The notes beneath the pieces are model-generated. The model ran no database searches. It was not told the DNA's origin and worked only from the letters and a program-made list of their open reading frames with translations. This document shows, one piece after another, positions 44,786 through 55,382 of a DNA stretch of 64,000 bases. The DNA comes from Gammaproteobacteria bacterium (GTDB lineage Bacteria > Pseudomonadota > Gammaproteobacteria > Chromatiales > Chromatiaceae): assembly GCA_020445415.1 (NCBI GenBank), contig JAGRGP010000015.1:1-64000 (forward strand), read 5' to 3'. The translations under genes were made by a program, and so were the position numbers. Numbering within the stretch: the stretch's first letter is position 1; the number at the start of each line of letters is the position of its first letter.

Positions 44786-46084
44786 ATCAACAAGCCAATC
44801 GTCATACCCCGCCAGGAGCACAACATCTCAAGGGCAGATATCAGCGAGAATGCGGTCAAGGTGTTGTACCGTCTCAAGAATGCAGGATTCCAAGCCTACC
44901 TGGTTGGCGGCGGGGTACGTGATCTGCTGTTAGGCCGCGAACCCAAGGATTTTGATGTTGTTACCAATGCCAGTCCTGAACAAGTGCGGGGCGTATTTCG
45001 AAATTGCCGCTTAATCGGGCGTCGATTTCGTTTGGCGCATGTGCACTTTGGCAGCGAAATCATCGAAGTGGCGACGTTTCGGAGTATGCAAGATGTAGGG
45101 TCTACCGCGGAACGGAGCTCCGAACACAACGGTATGCTGCTGCGGGACAACGTGTACGGCACGATTGAGGAAGATGTCCTGCGGCGGGATTTCACAGTCA
45201 ATGCTCTGTACTACAATATCGACGATTTTTCGGTCATCGATTACGTTGGCGGATTACAGGATCTTGAGCAGGGGACCCTGCGACTTTTAGGCGAGCCCCA
45301 TACCCGTTATCGGGAGGATCCGGTCAGGATGTTGCGAGCGGTGCGCTTTGCGGCAAAACTCGGCTTCAAGATCGATCAGGCCTGCGAGCACCCAATGCGG
45401 GAATCGGGCGCCCTACTGGCCGGTGTTCCTGCGGCCCGGCTTTTCGATGAAAGCCTCAAACTGTTTATGGGTGGCACGGCGGTACAGTCTTTCGAAAAAC
45501 TCAGACACTACGATCTTTTCTCCCGGATTTTTCCCGAAACTGATCGGTGCCTGTCCTACCAGGAGCATGAGTTTCCCATTACCTTTGTCATGAAGGGTAT
45601 GGAAAACACCGATATCCGGATCTCCGAGGGCAAGCCGGTAACGCCCGCGTTCTTATTTGCGGTACTGCTTTGGGAACCGGTAAGGCGACGTACCGCGTTG
45701 TTGGTTGCGGGCGGGATGCCGATGTCCTTGGCCATTCATCAGGCGGGTGGCGAGGTGGTTGCCGGACAGATTCAACACGTCTCCATTCCACGCCGGTATA
45801 CCATGCCCATGCGCGAGATCTGGAATCTCCAGCACCGGCTGGAAAACCCGGGTGCAAAGCGGTCACGGCGTTTGCTGGCTGCCCCGCGCTTCCGCGCAGG
45901 TTATGATTTTTTACTGCTGCGTGCGCTGGCGGGAGAGGTTGATCAGGAACTCGCTGATTGGTGGACCAGAGCGCAGGAAAACAATGAACCGGCGAGATCG
46001 CCGGAACTACCGGGGGTGGGGGATAAGCCAAGGAGAGGGCGCCGCCGCCGACGCAAACGCCCTGAAAGTAGCGGAGACCGATGA
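44786..46084 (+). CDS. pcnB: Poly(A) polymerase I, probable non-canonical start
   Basis: Adds poly(A) tails that mark RNA for decay. The nucleotidyltransferase signature GGGVRDLLLGREPKDFDVVTNA is near residue 42, followed by RFRLAHVHFG, RRDFTVNALYY and YREDPVRMLRAVRFAAKLGF, with a basic RRGRRRRRKRP tail. The first ATG/GTG/TTG in frame is GTG 44861, yet VIPRQEHNISRADISENAVK upstream of it matches E. coli PcnB residues before its conserved core, so translation must begin earlier. The frame is open back to 44777; ATC 44786 has AGGA (44775-44778) seven bases upstream and is my best guess. E. coli pcnB starts at AUU, so weak non-AUG starts are known here. 432 residues if correct. Confidence 0.9.
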   Translation: MNKPIVIPRQEHNISRADISENAVKVLYRLKNAGFQAYLVGGGVRDLLLGREPKDFDVVTNASPEQVRGVFRNCRLIGRRFRLAHVHFGSEIIEVATFRSMQDVGSTAERSSEHNGMLLRDNVYGTIEEDVLRRDFTVNALYYNIDDFSVIDYVGGLQDLEQGTLRLLGEPHTRYREDPVRMLRAVRFAAKLGFKIDQACEHPMRESGALLAGVPAARLFDESLKLFMGGTAVQSFEKLRHYDLFSRIFPETDRCLSYQEHEFPITFVMKGMENTDIRISEGKPVTPAFLFAVLLWEPVRRRTALLVAGGMPMSLAIHQAGGEVVAGQIQHVSIPRRYTMPMREIWNLQHRLENPGAKRSRRLLAAPRFRAGYDFLLLRALAGEVDQELADWWTRAQENNEPARSPELPGVGDKPRRGRRRRRKRPESSGDR

Positions 46085-46105
46085 CCGGAAGAGGGGAAAG
46101 CTGGC

Positions 46106-46597
46106 TTGTCCGATGACGGGGTACAAGTATTTGTCGGCATCGGCAGCAATCAGGAGCAGCCGCTGAATCAGGTTGCCCGTGCTTGTGCTACCTTGGCGGG
46201 ATTACCCCAGTGCCGGAATTTTCAGTGTTCTCCATTCTACCGGAGTCCTCCCATGGGTCCCCAGGATCAGCCCGACTACATCAATGCCGTCGCTGGGTTT
46301 TACTCCCACCAGGATCCCCACGCTTTATTGAAAGCGTTCCAGACGATAGAGCGGCGGCAAGGTCGTACCCGGACCCTACGCTGGGGGCCACGGACACTCG
46401 ATTTGGACCTGCTGCTGTACGGCGATCAAGTGATAGTTACCGATGATCTCACCGTGCCGCATCCAGGTCTGCCAGAGCGGGCCTTCGTACTCTATCCGTT
46501 GTACGATATTTCGCCGCAATTGGTGGTACCCGGGTTGGGGCCTTTGGTTGAGCTGCTAGAGCGCTGTTCCGCCGAAGGGATACGGCGAATCGAATAA
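46106..46597 (+). CDS. folK: 6-hydroxymethyl-dihydropterin pyrophosphokinase
   Basis: HPPK transfers pyrophosphate from ATP to 6-hydroxymethyl-dihydropterin in folate synthesis. The 163-residue product shows VFVGIGSNQEQPLNQV at the N-terminus, SPFYRSPPMGPQDQPDYINAVAGF, and the RWGPRTLDLDLLLYGD signature with catalytic aspartates. It starts at TTG 46106, 22 bases after pcnB, as in many proteobacteria (pcnB-folK-panB-panC). Confidence 0.95.
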   Translation: MSDDGVQVFVGIGSNQEQPLNQVARACATLAGLPQCRNFQCSPFYRSPPMGPQDQPDYINAVAGFYSHQDPHALLKAFQTIERRQGRTRTLRWGPRTLDLDLLLYGDQVIVTDDLTVPHPGLPERAFVLYPLYDISPQLVVPGLGPLVELLERCSAEGIRRIE

Positions 46598-46725
46598 GGT
46601 ATTATCGATTTCTAGTGGCAAACGAATGGTGTATATTGCGTTGCACAATAATGGAAATTTCTGGACCATCTGGTAACTGGGCTGAAATTTGAGCCTGGTA
46701 ACCCTCACTTCGGACCACGAAGATT

Positions 46726-47523
46726 ATGAGCAATATTACTATCGCCACCCTGATGCAGATGAAGGAGCAGGGTGAAAAAATCGCCATGCTGACCAGCTAT
46801 GATGCCAGTTTTACCCGTCAACTTGAGGAAGCGGGGATAGAAGCCATTTTGGTTGGTGACTCATTGGGCATGGTGATCCAGGGCCAGGAGAGCACGCTGC
46901 CGGTGGGCGTGGATGATATGGTCTACCATACCCGCTGCGTGGCTCGGGGTAGGCAGCGGGCATTGTTGATCGCCGATATGCCGTTCATGAGCTACAGTTC
47001 TGCCAATCAGGCCTTGGGCACGGCCGGTCGCCTCATGAAGGAGGGGGGGGCTCACATGGTCAAGCTCGAAGGTGGCGCCACGCAGTTGGAGACGGTTCAT
47101 CAGTTAACGGCCAGTGGCATTCCGGTCTGCGCTCATCTCGGACTGTTACCCCAGTCGGTCTACAAACTCGGCGGTTATCGGGTTCAAGGACGGGATGAGG
47201 AGGCGGCTAGGGTTATCAAAGAGGATGCCATGGCGCTGGAGTCGGCGGGAGCCAAGCTGCTGGTCCTGGAATGTGTTCCCAGTTCGCTGGCAAGCGCCAT
47301 AAGCGAGCTGTTGGAAATTCCAGTGATTGGCATCGGAGCGGGATCGGGGTGTGACGGGCAGGTGTTGGTGTTGTATGACATGCTCGGTGTCTCTAGGGGA
47401 CGGCGTCCACGATTTGTCAAAGACTTTCTGGAGGGGGCTGGTTCGGTATCCGGGGCAATTAGTGCCTATGTTCAGGCCGTAAAGAATGGGAGTTTCCCGG
47501 GACCCGAGCACAGCTTCCAATGA
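46726..47523 (+). CDS. panB: Ketopantoate hydroxymethyltransferase
   Basis: Makes ketopantoate from ketoisovalerate and methylene-THF, for pantothenate and CoA. The 265-residue product has MLTSYDASFTRQLEEAGIEAI, LVGDSLGMVIQGQESTLPV (metal ligands), DMPFMSYSS, and AHLGLLPQSVYKLGGYRVQGRD. It overlaps panC by four bases (ATGA). A 128-base gap upstream may hold its own promoter. Confidence 0.97.
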   Translation: MSNITIATLMQMKEQGEKIAMLTSYDASFTRQLEEAGIEAILVGDSLGMVIQGQESTLPVGVDDMVYHTRCVARGRQRALLIADMPFMSYSSANQALGTAGRLMKEGGAHMVKLEGGATQLETVHQLTASGIPVCAHLGLLPQSVYKLGGYRVQGRDEEAARVIKEDAMALESAGAKLLVLECVPSSLASAISELLEIPVIGIGAGSGCDGQVLVLYDMLGVSRGRRPRFVKDFLEGAGSVSGAISAYVQAVKNGSFPGPEHSFQ

Positions 47524-48377
47524 TATCCGAGCAGAAAGCCAAGAATCTCAGGCAGCATATTTCCCGCTGGCGTTCCGCGGGGCAGCGGATTGCCTTGGTC
47601 CCGACGATGGGCAACCTCCATGAGGGACACCTGAAGTTGGTGGATCGGGCCCACGGCTTGGCAGATAAAGTAGTTGTCTCCCTATTCGTCAATCCACTGC
47701 AGTTTGGAGAAGGAGAGGATTTGGACAGTTATCCTCGGACACTGGCGGAGGATTGTAACTATTTAGTGGAGCGGCACACCGATCTACTATTCAATCCACC
47801 GATATCCGAGGTCTATTCCCGTCCGCGTTCCGAGGAAACCCGCGTGGAGGTTCCCGGGATATCCTCCATACTTTGCGGCAAGTCCCGCCCGGGCCATTTT
47901 ATCGGCGTCACCACCGTGGTTTGCAAGCTGTTCAACATGGTGCAGCCCGATGTGGCGTTATTTGGCGAAAAGGATTATCAACAGTTAGTCGTCATACGCC
48001 GAATGGTGGAGGATTTACGGATCCCCGTCGACATCGAGGGCGTGGCAACCGTTAGGGAAACCGATGGCTTGGCGATGAGTTCTCGAAACGGGTATCTGAC
48101 TCCTGATGAACGGAGTATTGCTCCGGCGCTTTTCCGGGTGCTTCGGCAAACGGCAGAACAGCTAACCAGCGTGACTGAAACAGGCCCGTTTCCGGATCTG
48201 GAACAGGCGGCCCTAGTTGCCATACGGGATGCGGGGCTGAAGCCCGATTATTTCCAAATCCGACGGGCCAGCGATCTTGGCGTACCGGGTGACGATGACC
48301 GGGATCTTGTGATCCTCGGGGCTGCGTTCCTCGGCAAAGCCCGCTTGATCGACAATATTCAGGTCCGCCTCACATAA
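47520..48377 (+). CDS. panC: Pantothenate synthetase
   Basis: Joins pantoate and beta-alanine with ATP. The 285-residue product has the ATP-site motifs VPTMGNLHEGHLKLVDRA and VSLFVNPLQFGEGEDLDSYPR, the FGEKDYQQLVVIRRMVEDL segment, and ETDGLAMSSRNGYL (KMSxS-like). It directly follows panB with an ATGA overlap. panD is not in the window. Confidence 0.97.
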   Translation: MISEQKAKNLRQHISRWRSAGQRIALVPTMGNLHEGHLKLVDRAHGLADKVVVSLFVNPLQFGEGEDLDSYPRTLAEDCNYLVERHTDLLFNPPISEVYSRPRSEETRVEVPGISSILCGKSRPGHFIGVTTVVCKLFNMVQPDVALFGEKDYQQLVVIRRMVEDLRIPVDIEGVATVRETDGLAMSSRNGYLTPDERSIAPALFRVLRQTAEQLTSVTETGPFPDLEQAALVAIRDAGLKPDYFQIRRASDLGVPGDDDRDLVILGAAFLGKARLIDNIQVRLT

Positions 48378-48404
48378 AACTCAGCCAGCCCGGGCCTCGG
48401 GCGT

Positions 48405-49892
48405 TTAGGGTATGCCCAAGCCGGTTAACGGGTTCTGGGCAGGGTCGTCTATTGCCTTTTGGTAAATCACGAGATAATTCTGGGCACTGCTATCCCAACT
48501 GAAGTCTTGAGACATGCCGCTGATAGCAAGTTTTGACCACCATGACTTGGGGCGGCTCCAAAAATCGATAGCGCGCTCTACCGCACGCCACAGTGCGCTT
48601 TCGTGTGGATAGTCAAATACAAAGCCGGTAGCGCTGGCATTTAGCAGGCTCTTGGGAGTTGCATCTACCACAGTGTCGGCCAGTCCGCCCGTGCGATGTA
48701 CGATGGGGACTGTACCGTAGCGCAGGCTGTAGAGCTGGTTGAGCCCACAGGGCTCAAATCGGGACGGCATCAGGAAACAGTCACAAGCAGCCTCGATCCT
48801 GTGGGCAAGCTGTTCGTCATATCCAATCACCGCGGCGACCCGGCTGGGATGGGCCCCGGCAGTCTGGAGCAGGGATCTTTCCAATCCCGAGTCACCTGAT
48901 CCCAGCAGTACCAGCTGCAGGTCTGGCCGTTGTAACATACCGGGCAAAACATTGAGAATGAGGTCTACTCCCTTTTGTTCGACCAGCCTGCCAATGTGGC
49001 CAAACATCTGGGCATCTTCGTTTTGCGGTAGCCCAAGCTCCTGCTGCAGCGCCAGTTTGTTGGAAACCTTCCGCTCGAAGGTGGTTTGGTCGAAATGTTG
49101 AACGATCGACGGATCCGTTGCCGGATCCCATAGCAAATAGTCGATTCCGTTTAACACCCCCTGAAGGCGGGTAACCCGGTGTTGAAGAAGCCCCTCCAGT
49201 CCATAGCCCAGCGCTGGGGTACAGATTTCCCTGGCATAGGTGGGACTTACCGTGGTGATCCAGTCAGAGAATGCCAAACCTCCCTTGATAAACGAGAAAT
49301 TTCGATGGAACTCCAGTCCCTGAGGCGACCAGAGCGCGGGATCCAGGTTCAATGAATCAAATGTTGCCCGGTCGAATACCCCCTGGTAGGCAAGATTGTG
49401 AATCGTGAAAAGGGTAGCGGGGCGATTTTCCTCGGTGGCCAGAAATGCCGGTACCAGACCGGTCTGCCAGTCGTTGCAGTGAACTAGGTCAGGATTCCAC
49501 CCCAGTCCCGCGCGATTCATGGACAGAGCGGCGATGGCCCGGCAAAACAGCGAAAACCGTTGTGCGTTGTCGGGCCAATCGGTGCCCGCGGACGTGGTAT
49601 ACGGATTACCCCGGCGATCAAACAGGTGGGGGGCGTCGATCAAGTACAGAGGCAGTTGTGGCCCCAGGTGACCCTCCAATATGCGCACCGGATCGGCGCT
49701 TCCGGGAAGCGCCAATTTTGCTACCTCAACCAAAGGCGAGGATTTTTCCACGGCGGCGGGGTAAGCAGGTAGCACCAGGCGTACATCGTGACCCAATCCT
49801 GCAATGGCCTGGGGCAAGCTGCCCGCCACGTCTGCTAACCCGCCGGTCTTTATTAGCGGTTGAGCCTCGCTGGCGGCAAACAGGATTTTCAT
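48405..49892 (-). CDS. glgA: Glycogen synthase (ADP-glucose type)
   Basis: A GT5 enzyme that transfers glucose from ADP-glucose to the non-reducing end of glycogen. The 495-residue product opens with ILFAASEAQPLIKTGGLADVAGSLP, whose KTGGL motif binds the sugar nucleotide. GHIGRLVEQKGVDLIL (about 306-321) and RFEPCGLNQLYSLRYGTVPIVHRTGGLADTV are in the C-terminal Rossmann domain. It is divergent from pgi and faces panC; a short GCCCG/CGGGC hairpin lies between. Confidence 0.97.
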   Translation of the reverse strand: MKILFAASEAQPLIKTGGLADVAGSLPQAIAGLGHDVRLVLPAYPAAVEKSSPLVEVAKLALPGSADPVRILEGHLGPQLPLYLIDAPHLFDRRGNPYTTSAGTDWPDNAQRFSLFCRAIAALSMNRAGLGWNPDLVHCNDWQTGLVPAFLATEENRPATLFTIHNLAYQGVFDRATFDSLNLDPALWSPQGLEFHRNFSFIKGGLAFSDWITTVSPTYAREICTPALGYGLEGLLQHRVTRLQGVLNGIDYLLWDPATDPSIVQHFDQTTFERKVSNKLALQQELGLPQNEDAQMFGHIGRLVEQKGVDLILNVLPGMLQRPDLQLVLLGSGDSGLERSLLQTAGAHPSRVAAVIGYDEQLAHRIEAACDCFLMPSRFEPCGLNQLYSLRYGTVPIVHRTGGLADTVVDATPKSLLNASATGFVFDYPHESALWRAVERAIDFWSRPKSWWSKLAISGMSQDFSWDSSAQNYLVIYQKAIDDPAQNPLTGLGIP

Positions 49893-50053
49893 AACTCAAA
49901 CACTCCGAGGATTCATTATTATTGAGATTAGCGATGCCCCAGCCCGGACAGATTCGGTAAAGTTTTGCCACAGTCAGTAAACAAAGTTGAGCTATTATAA
50001 CGGTTTTACCCAGTATTTCCTCGAGTCACGCAGACGCGGTTTGGTGGAGCCTT

Positions 50054-51700
50054 ATGAATTCAATTGATGAAAGCAGTGAGTGGCAGGCCCTGGAACGGCA
50101 TTGGTCCGAGTGTGAAACGGTTCAGATGCGCGACCTGTTCGCCAAGGAGCTGGACAGATTTGAACGGATGTCTCTTGAGGCGTGCGGCATACTACTTGAT
50201 TATTCAAAGAATCGTATCACTGGGGACACCCTCAAACTGCTCTTTGCGCTGGCAGAGTATGTGGACCTCAAGGGATGGATCGGGCGCATGTTCGGCGGGG
50301 AGCCGATTAACAATACCGAGCACCGGTCTGTACTGCACGTGGCGCTGCGCAATCGAGCGGGTGTGCCGATCCGAGTAGGTGGTGCGGATGTCATGCCCGC
50401 GGTTGAGGCGGTTCTGAAACAGATGGAAGGTTTCTCTAACGCTGTGCGGGGTGGTGAATGGAAAGGATTTACCGGTCGACGGATCACCGATGTGGTGAAT
50501 ATCGGAATTGGTGGTTCTAATCTCGGTCCACTGATGGTGACGGAGGCGCTCGGCCATTATCAGACTCCCGAACTGCGAGTACACTTTGTCTCCAATGTGG
50601 ATCCCACCCATCTGTCCGAGACACTCAAACCGCTAAATCCCGAATCCACGCTCTTTATTATTGCCTCCAAGACCTTCACCACTCAGGAGACGTTGGCCAA
50701 TGCCCATGCCGCTAGGGATTGGTGTCTGGCGACCTTGGGAGACCGGTCGGCAGTTGCCAGCCATTTTGTCGCGATTTCCACCAACGGGCCCGCGGTGAAG
50801 GACTTTGGAATCGACACCGGCAACATGTTTGAATTCTGGGACTGGGTGGGTGGCCGTTACTCGCTGTGGTCATCCATCGGCCTGCCGATTGCTTTGGCGG
50901 TGGGTATGGAAAATTTCTATGAGTTGCTGGCCGGCGCCGAGGAAATGGACCGTCATTTTCAATCTGCTCCGTTCCCGGAGAACATGCCAGTAGTGCTCGC
51001 GCTATTAGGGGTTTGGTACCATAATTTTGTCGGCGTGGGGAGCCACGCGATTCTCCCCTACGATCAGTATTTAAGACACCTGCCGGCCTACCTTCAACAG
51101 GCCGACATGGAGAGCAATGGCAAGCGGGTCAATCGACAGGGGAAGCCCGTGCAAATCAGCACCGGCCCGGTTATCTGGGGAGCTGCGGGAACCGATGGCC
51201 AACATGCCTTTTACCAATTGATTCACCAAGGGACTCAGTTGATCACCAGCGACTTTATCGCCTCGGCGCAGAGCCACAACGAGCTGGGCGATCAACACCT
51301 CAAGCTATTATCCAACTTCTTTGCCCAGACCGAGGCATTGATGAAGGGACGTACCAGGGAGGAGGCACGGCAGGAGTTAACCGGGAAGGGGTTGTCCGTG
51401 GAGCAGCTGGAAATGTTACTGCCCCATAAGATATTTCCTGGCAACCGCCCCACTAACAGCCTTCTCATCGATAAACTTACTCCGAGGCGGCTAGGTTCAT
51501 TGATCGCGCTATACGAGCATAAGATATTTGTTCAAGGTGTCATTTGGCAGATCAACTCGTTCGACCAATGGGGTGTGGAGCTTGGCAAGCAACTGGCGGG
51601 CGTAATCCTGAATGAGTTGGGGGAGGGTGCGTCCACAGGCAACCACGATGCCTCGACCTGTGGATTGATCGACCGATTCAAGCGGCTAAGATACCGCTAG
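50054..51700 (+). CDS. pgi: Glucose-6-phosphate isomerase
   Basis: Interconverts glucose-6-P and fructose-6-P, feeding the glycogen genes around it with hexose phosphate. The 548-residue product matches the E. coli size (549). It has [73 protein letters not shown] and [13 protein letters not shown]. It lies between glgA and glgB, so both ends of the storage pathway are covered. Confidence 0.98.
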   Translation: MNSIDESSEWQALERHWSECETVQMRDLFAKELDRFERMSLEACGILLDYSKNRITGDTLKLLFALAEYVDLKGWIGRMFGGEPINNTEHRSVLHVALRNRAGVPIRVGGADVMPAVEAVLKQMEGFSNAVRGGEWKGFTGRRITDVVNIGIGGSNLGPLMVTEALGHYQTPELRVHFVSNVDPTHLSETLKPLNPESTLFIIASKTFTTQETLANAHAARDWCLATLGDRSAVASHFVAISTNGPAVKDFGIDTGNMFEFWDWVGGRYSLWSSIGLPIALAVGMENFYELLAGAEEMDRHFQSAPFPENMPVVLALLGVWYHNFVGVGSHAILPYDQYLRHLPAYLQQADMESNGKRVNRQGKPVQISTGPVIWGAAGTDGQHAFYQLIHQGTQLITSDFIASAQSHNELGDQHLKLLSNFFAQTEALMKGRTREEARQELTGKGLSVEQLEMLLPHKIFPGNRPTNSLLIDKLTPRRLGSLIALYEHKIFVQGVIWQINSFDQWGVELGKQLAGVILNELGEGASTGNHDASTCGLIDRFKRLRYR

Positions 51701-51777
51701 TTGAGCGACTGGCGCCTCGTAAACATCGGCCTGTTCTCCCCCCGCGTCTGTGGCGGGGTGAATGGTGGTCAAGCACC

Positions 51778-53967
51778 CTAGGCTAGCGCAGGTGCGGCCT
51801 GGGGCTGCAAGATCAACATGCCCAGTGGCGGCAGGGTTAATACTAGCGATTGGGTTTGCCCCATCCAGCCCTGATCCGTAGTGAAGACATTGCCCTGGTT
51901 ACCCATGTTGGTTCCGCCGTAAAAGCTCGAATCTGAGTTGAAGATTTCCCCGTAAACACCAGGCTGGGGAACCCCGATGCGGTAGTTCTCCCGGGGTACC
52001 GGGGTGAAATTCAGAATCACTACCACGAAGCTGCCATCCTGAGCCCAACGGAGGAAGCTGAGCACCGATTGGCTTGCATCGTGGCAGTCCACCCACTCGA
52101 ATCCCCCGTTGTCAAAATCCAGTTCATGCAACGGGGTAAGCTCGCGGTAGAGATGGTTCAGTTCGCTTACCAGGGCACGAATCCCTTGATGCTGGGGGCG
52201 CTCCAAGAGATACCAGTCGAGCTCGCGTGTTTCGCTCCACTCCCGGCCTTGGGCAAATTCATTACCCATGAACAACAACTTTTTACCCGGGTATGTAAAC
52301 AAGTAGCCAAATAACAGCCGGAGCGAGGCGAACCGCTGCCAGGAATCACCCGACATCTTGTCCAGAAGGGACCCTTTGCCGTGCACCACCTCGTCGTGGG
52401 AAAAGGGCAGCACAAAGTTCTCCGTGAAGCTGTAGAGCAGGCCAAAGGTGAGCAGATCGTGATGAAAGTGGCGAAACACGGGATCCTTGGAGAAATAGGA
52501 TAAGGTATCGTGCATCCAGCCCATGTTCCATTTCATGCTAAACCCCAGACCGCCCAGCCAGGTCGGCCTTGATACCTGTGGCCAGGCGGTCGATTCCTCC
52601 GCCACCACCAGGGTTCCAGGAAACTGCTCATGGGTAACGCGGTTCAGGTGGCGTAAAAACTCCACCGCTTCCAGGTTTTCCCGGCCACCGTATTTGTTTG
52701 GGACCCAGTCACCGGGTTCCCGGGAGTAGTCGAGGTAGAGCATCGAAGCGACCGCATCCACCCGCAGACCGTCCAAGTGAAACTCTTCCAACCAGTAGAC
52801 TGCGCTGGTGAGCAGGAAATTTGATACTTCTCCCCGTCCATAGTTGAAGATCAGGGTGCCCCAGTCTCGGTGCTCGCCCTTTCTCGGATCCTCATGCTCG
52901 TAGAGTGCGCTGCCATCGAACCGGGCCAATGCATGGGCATCGCGCGGGAAGTGAGCGGGGACCCAGTCAAGGATCAGGCCAATGCCTTGGCGGTGCAGGT
53001 AGTCGACGAAATAACGGAAGTCGTCCGGTTCCCCGAAGCGGCTGGTGGGAGCAAAATACCCAGTCGTCTGGTACCCCCAGGAGGCATCGAGCGGGTGTTC
53101 GGTGACCGGCAACAGCTCAATGTGGGTAAAGCCGAGTTCTTGGACATAACTGGCAAGTCGATGGGCCAACTCCCGGTAATTGAGGAAGTTGCCGTTTTCG
53201 TCCCGTTGCCAGGAGCCGAGGTGAACCTCGTAAACGGAAAAGGGGGAGCGCTGCCAATTACGCTTTGCCCGAACTTCCATCCATGCCTGGTCCTGCCAAA
53301 CATGGGTGCTCGGTGGTGCGATGATGCAGGCATTTTCCGGCCGCACTTGGTAGAGTCCGGCATAGGGATCGTTTTTTACCAGTATTTCGCCGCGCTTCGA
53401 CCGCAGTTCGAAACGATAGTTGTTGCCAGCCCGGATGCCGGGTAGGAACAATTCCCAAACCCCCGATGTGCCGCGGTTACGTAAGGGATGGACCCTTCCA
53501 TCCCAGTGGTTGAAATTGCCGATGACACTGACTCGATCCGCATTGGGTGCCCAGACGGAGAACAGTACTCCCGACACCCCTTCGGCAACGTATTCTTTCG
53601 CTCCGAGCATTCGATAGGCGTGCCAATGCCTGCCCTCGTTGAACAGGTGCAGGTCGAACTCATCGATCTGTGGGGGGAAGCAATAGGGGTCGTAGTCGAT
53701 AAACTCGTTGCCTTGGGCGTCGCTCCAGCCCAGCTGGTATCGTTCGGGTACCAGATCAGAGGAGCCGCTCCACTCAAAAAAATCGGTCCCCTCAATGCGT
53801 TCCATCGGCAGATCCGGCGTGGCGATGCGAACCCGCACCGCCCGGGGAAGAAAGGCCCGTACCAGGGCTTGCTTACCCTGAATATGGCGACCGAGTACCT
53901 GAAAGGGGTCATGGTGGCGTGATTCGATGATGCGTAACAGGGGGTCGGAAATCTGCTTTTTGTCCAT
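51778..53967 (-). CDS. glgB: 1,4-alpha-glucan branching enzyme
   Basis: A GH13 enzyme that makes alpha-1,6 branches in glycogen. The 729-residue product has an N-terminal CBM48 (about 110-205; [23 protein letters not shown]), the barrel region [28 protein letters not shown], the nucleophile Asp in [14 protein letters not shown], the acid/base Glu in [11 protein letters not shown], and [21 protein letters not shown]. Length fits E. coli GlgB (728). It converges with pgi (weak GC hairpin at 51740-51758) and is divergent from glgC. Confidence 0.98.
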   Translation of the reverse strand: MDKKQISDPLLRIIESRHHDPFQVLGRHIQGKQALVRAFLPRAVRVRIATPDLPMERIEGTDFFEWSGSSDLVPERYQLGWSDAQGNEFIDYDPYCFPPQIDEFDLHLFNEGRHWHAYRMLGAKEYVAEGVSGVLFSVWAPNADRVSVIGNFNHWDGRVHPLRNRGTSGVWELFLPGIRAGNNYRFELRSKRGEILVKNDPYAGLYQVRPENACIIAPPSTHVWQDQAWMEVRAKRNWQRSPFSVYEVHLGSWQRDENGNFLNYRELAHRLASYVQELGFTHIELLPVTEHPLDASWGYQTTGYFAPTSRFGEPDDFRYFVDYLHRQGIGLILDWVPAHFPRDAHALARFDGSALYEHEDPRKGEHRDWGTLIFNYGRGEVSNFLLTSAVYWLEEFHLDGLRVDAVASMLYLDYSREPGDWVPNKYGGRENLEAVEFLRHLNRVTHEQFPGTLVVAEESTAWPQVSRPTWLGGLGFSMKWNMGWMHDTLSYFSKDPVFRHFHHDLLTFGLLYSFTENFVLPFSHDEVVHGKGSLLDKMSGDSWQRFASLRLLFGYLFTYPGKKLLFMGNEFAQGREWSETRELDWYLLERPQHQGIRALVSELNHLYRELTPLHELDFDNGGFEWVDCHDASQSVLSFLRWAQDGSFVVVILNFTPVPRENYRIGVPQPGVYGEIFNSDSSFYGGTNMGNQGNVFTTDQGWMGQTQSLVLTLPPLGMLILQPQAAPALA

Positions 53968-54110
53968 GGGGTGGTTAGCTGTCCTTGACTGCGTTACAAA
54001 AGGGCATTGTATGGCATCGAACTTTGCGACTGCCAGCTATGTTAGCATATACCCGAGATCTGCGATCGGACGCATCTCATTCTCGGGGTTGCCGTTTCAT
54101 GGAGAGTATA

Positions 54111-55382
54111 ATGAGCAATACCAATCAGGACCCGCGGTTTGTCAGTAAACTGACCAAGAAAACACTGGCTTTGATCCTCGCGGGGGGGCGAGGATCGCGA
54201 TTGCAGCATCTCACTATGTGGCGTACCAAACCGTCGGTGCCGTTCGGTGGGAAGTTTCGCATTATCGATTTTCCGCTTTCGAACTGCATCAATTCCGGTA
54301 TCCGGCAGATCGGAGTTCTCACTCAGTACAAAGCTCATTCCCTCATTCTCCATATGCAACGCGGCTGGAGTTTTCTCCGCGGAGAATTCGGGGAGTTCGT
54401 TGAATTGTTGCCCGCGCAGCAACGAGTCGAGGATAACTGGTATACGGGCACGGCGGACGCGATTTATCAGAATTTGGATATTTTGCGTAATCATGATCCC
54501 GATTATGTCCTGGTACTGGCCGGCGATCATATCTACCGCATGGATTATGGAACCATGATTGCCGAGCATGTGGAAACCAATGCGGACATGACCGTGGGCT
54601 GCATAGAAATCGATCTTGAAACTGCCAAGGAATACGGAGTGATGGCGGTTGACGAGGAACATCGGGTGCTCGAGTTCAAGGAAAAGCCGGCGCAACCGAA
54701 ATCGATTCCGGGCCGTGAAGGGACCGCGCTGGCATCGATGGGTATTTATGTGTTTAATACCCAGTTCCTCTACGATCAATTGATTAAAGACGCCGATAAC
54801 ATCGACTCGTCCCATGATTTCGGCAAGGACATTATTCCCTCGGTAATCGGGGACTATCGTGTCATGGCGTACGCCTTTCGGGATCCCAAGAGTGGGAAAC
54901 AGGCATACTGGCGGGACGTGGGGACCATTGACGCCTTTTGGAAAGCCAATCAAGAGCTGATCGGAGTAACTCCGGAACTCAACCTGTACGACAAATCATG
55001 GCCTATCTGGACCTACCAGGAACAGTTGCCACCGGCAAAATTCATATTTGACGATGACACCCGAAGGGGCATGGCGGTTGACTCGATGGTCTCTGGTGGC
55101 TGTATTATCTCAGGTTCAGTGGTTCGGCATTCATTGCTGTTTTCCAATGTCCGACTGAACTCATTCAGCCTCGTGGAGGATTCGGTGGTCCTTCCCGATG
55201 TGGATATTGGCAGGCATTGTAAGATCAAGAAGGCGATCATTGACCATGGCTGTAAGATTCCCGCGCAAACGGTTATCGGAGAAGATCCGGAACTGGATGC
55301 GAAGCGCTTTCATGTTTCGCCAGGCGGGGTGGTGTTGGTAACAGCAGATATGATGGGACAGGTTCTCAACTATGTCAGATAA
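54111..55382 (+). CDS. glgC: Glucose-1-phosphate adenylyltransferase
   Basis: Makes ADP-glucose from ATP and glucose-1-P, the regulated step of glycogen synthesis. From ATG 54111 (GGAGAG just upstream) the product is 423 residues, near the E. coli 431. It shows [53 protein letters not shown] and [16 protein letters not shown] 53985 opens the frame earlier but that part has no similarity. The stop overlaps the GH57 gene by 11 bases. Confidence 0.96.
   Translation: MSNTNQDPRFVSKLTKKTLALILAGGRGSRLQHLTMWRTKPSVPFGGKFRIIDFPLSNCINSGIRQIGVLTQYKAHSLILHMQRGWSFLRGEFGEFVELLPAQQRVEDNWYTGTADAIYQNLDILRNHDPDYVLVLAGDHIYRMDYGTMIAEHVETNADMTVGCIEIDLETAKEYGVMAVDEEHRVLEFKEKPAQPKSIPGREGTALASMGIYVFNTQFLYDQLIKDADNIDSSHDFGKDIIPSVIGDYRVMAYAFRDPKSGKQAYWRDVGTIDAFWKANQELIGVTPELNLYDKSWPIWTYQEQLPPAKFIFDDDTRRGMAVDSMVSGGCIISGSVVRHSLLFSNVRLNSFSLVEDSVVLPDVDIGRHCKIKKAIIDHGCKIPAQTVIGEDPELDAKRFHVSPGGVVLVTADMMGQVLNYVR

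Noticed and set aside
51740-51758. CCCCGC/GCGGGG hairpin between pgi and glgB as an intrinsic terminator
   Set aside because: The stem is short and no T tract follows on either strand; at most it is a weak element.
53985-54110. N-terminal extension of glgC
   Set aside because: The added 42 residues have no family match and ATG 54111 has a good Shine-Dalgarno.
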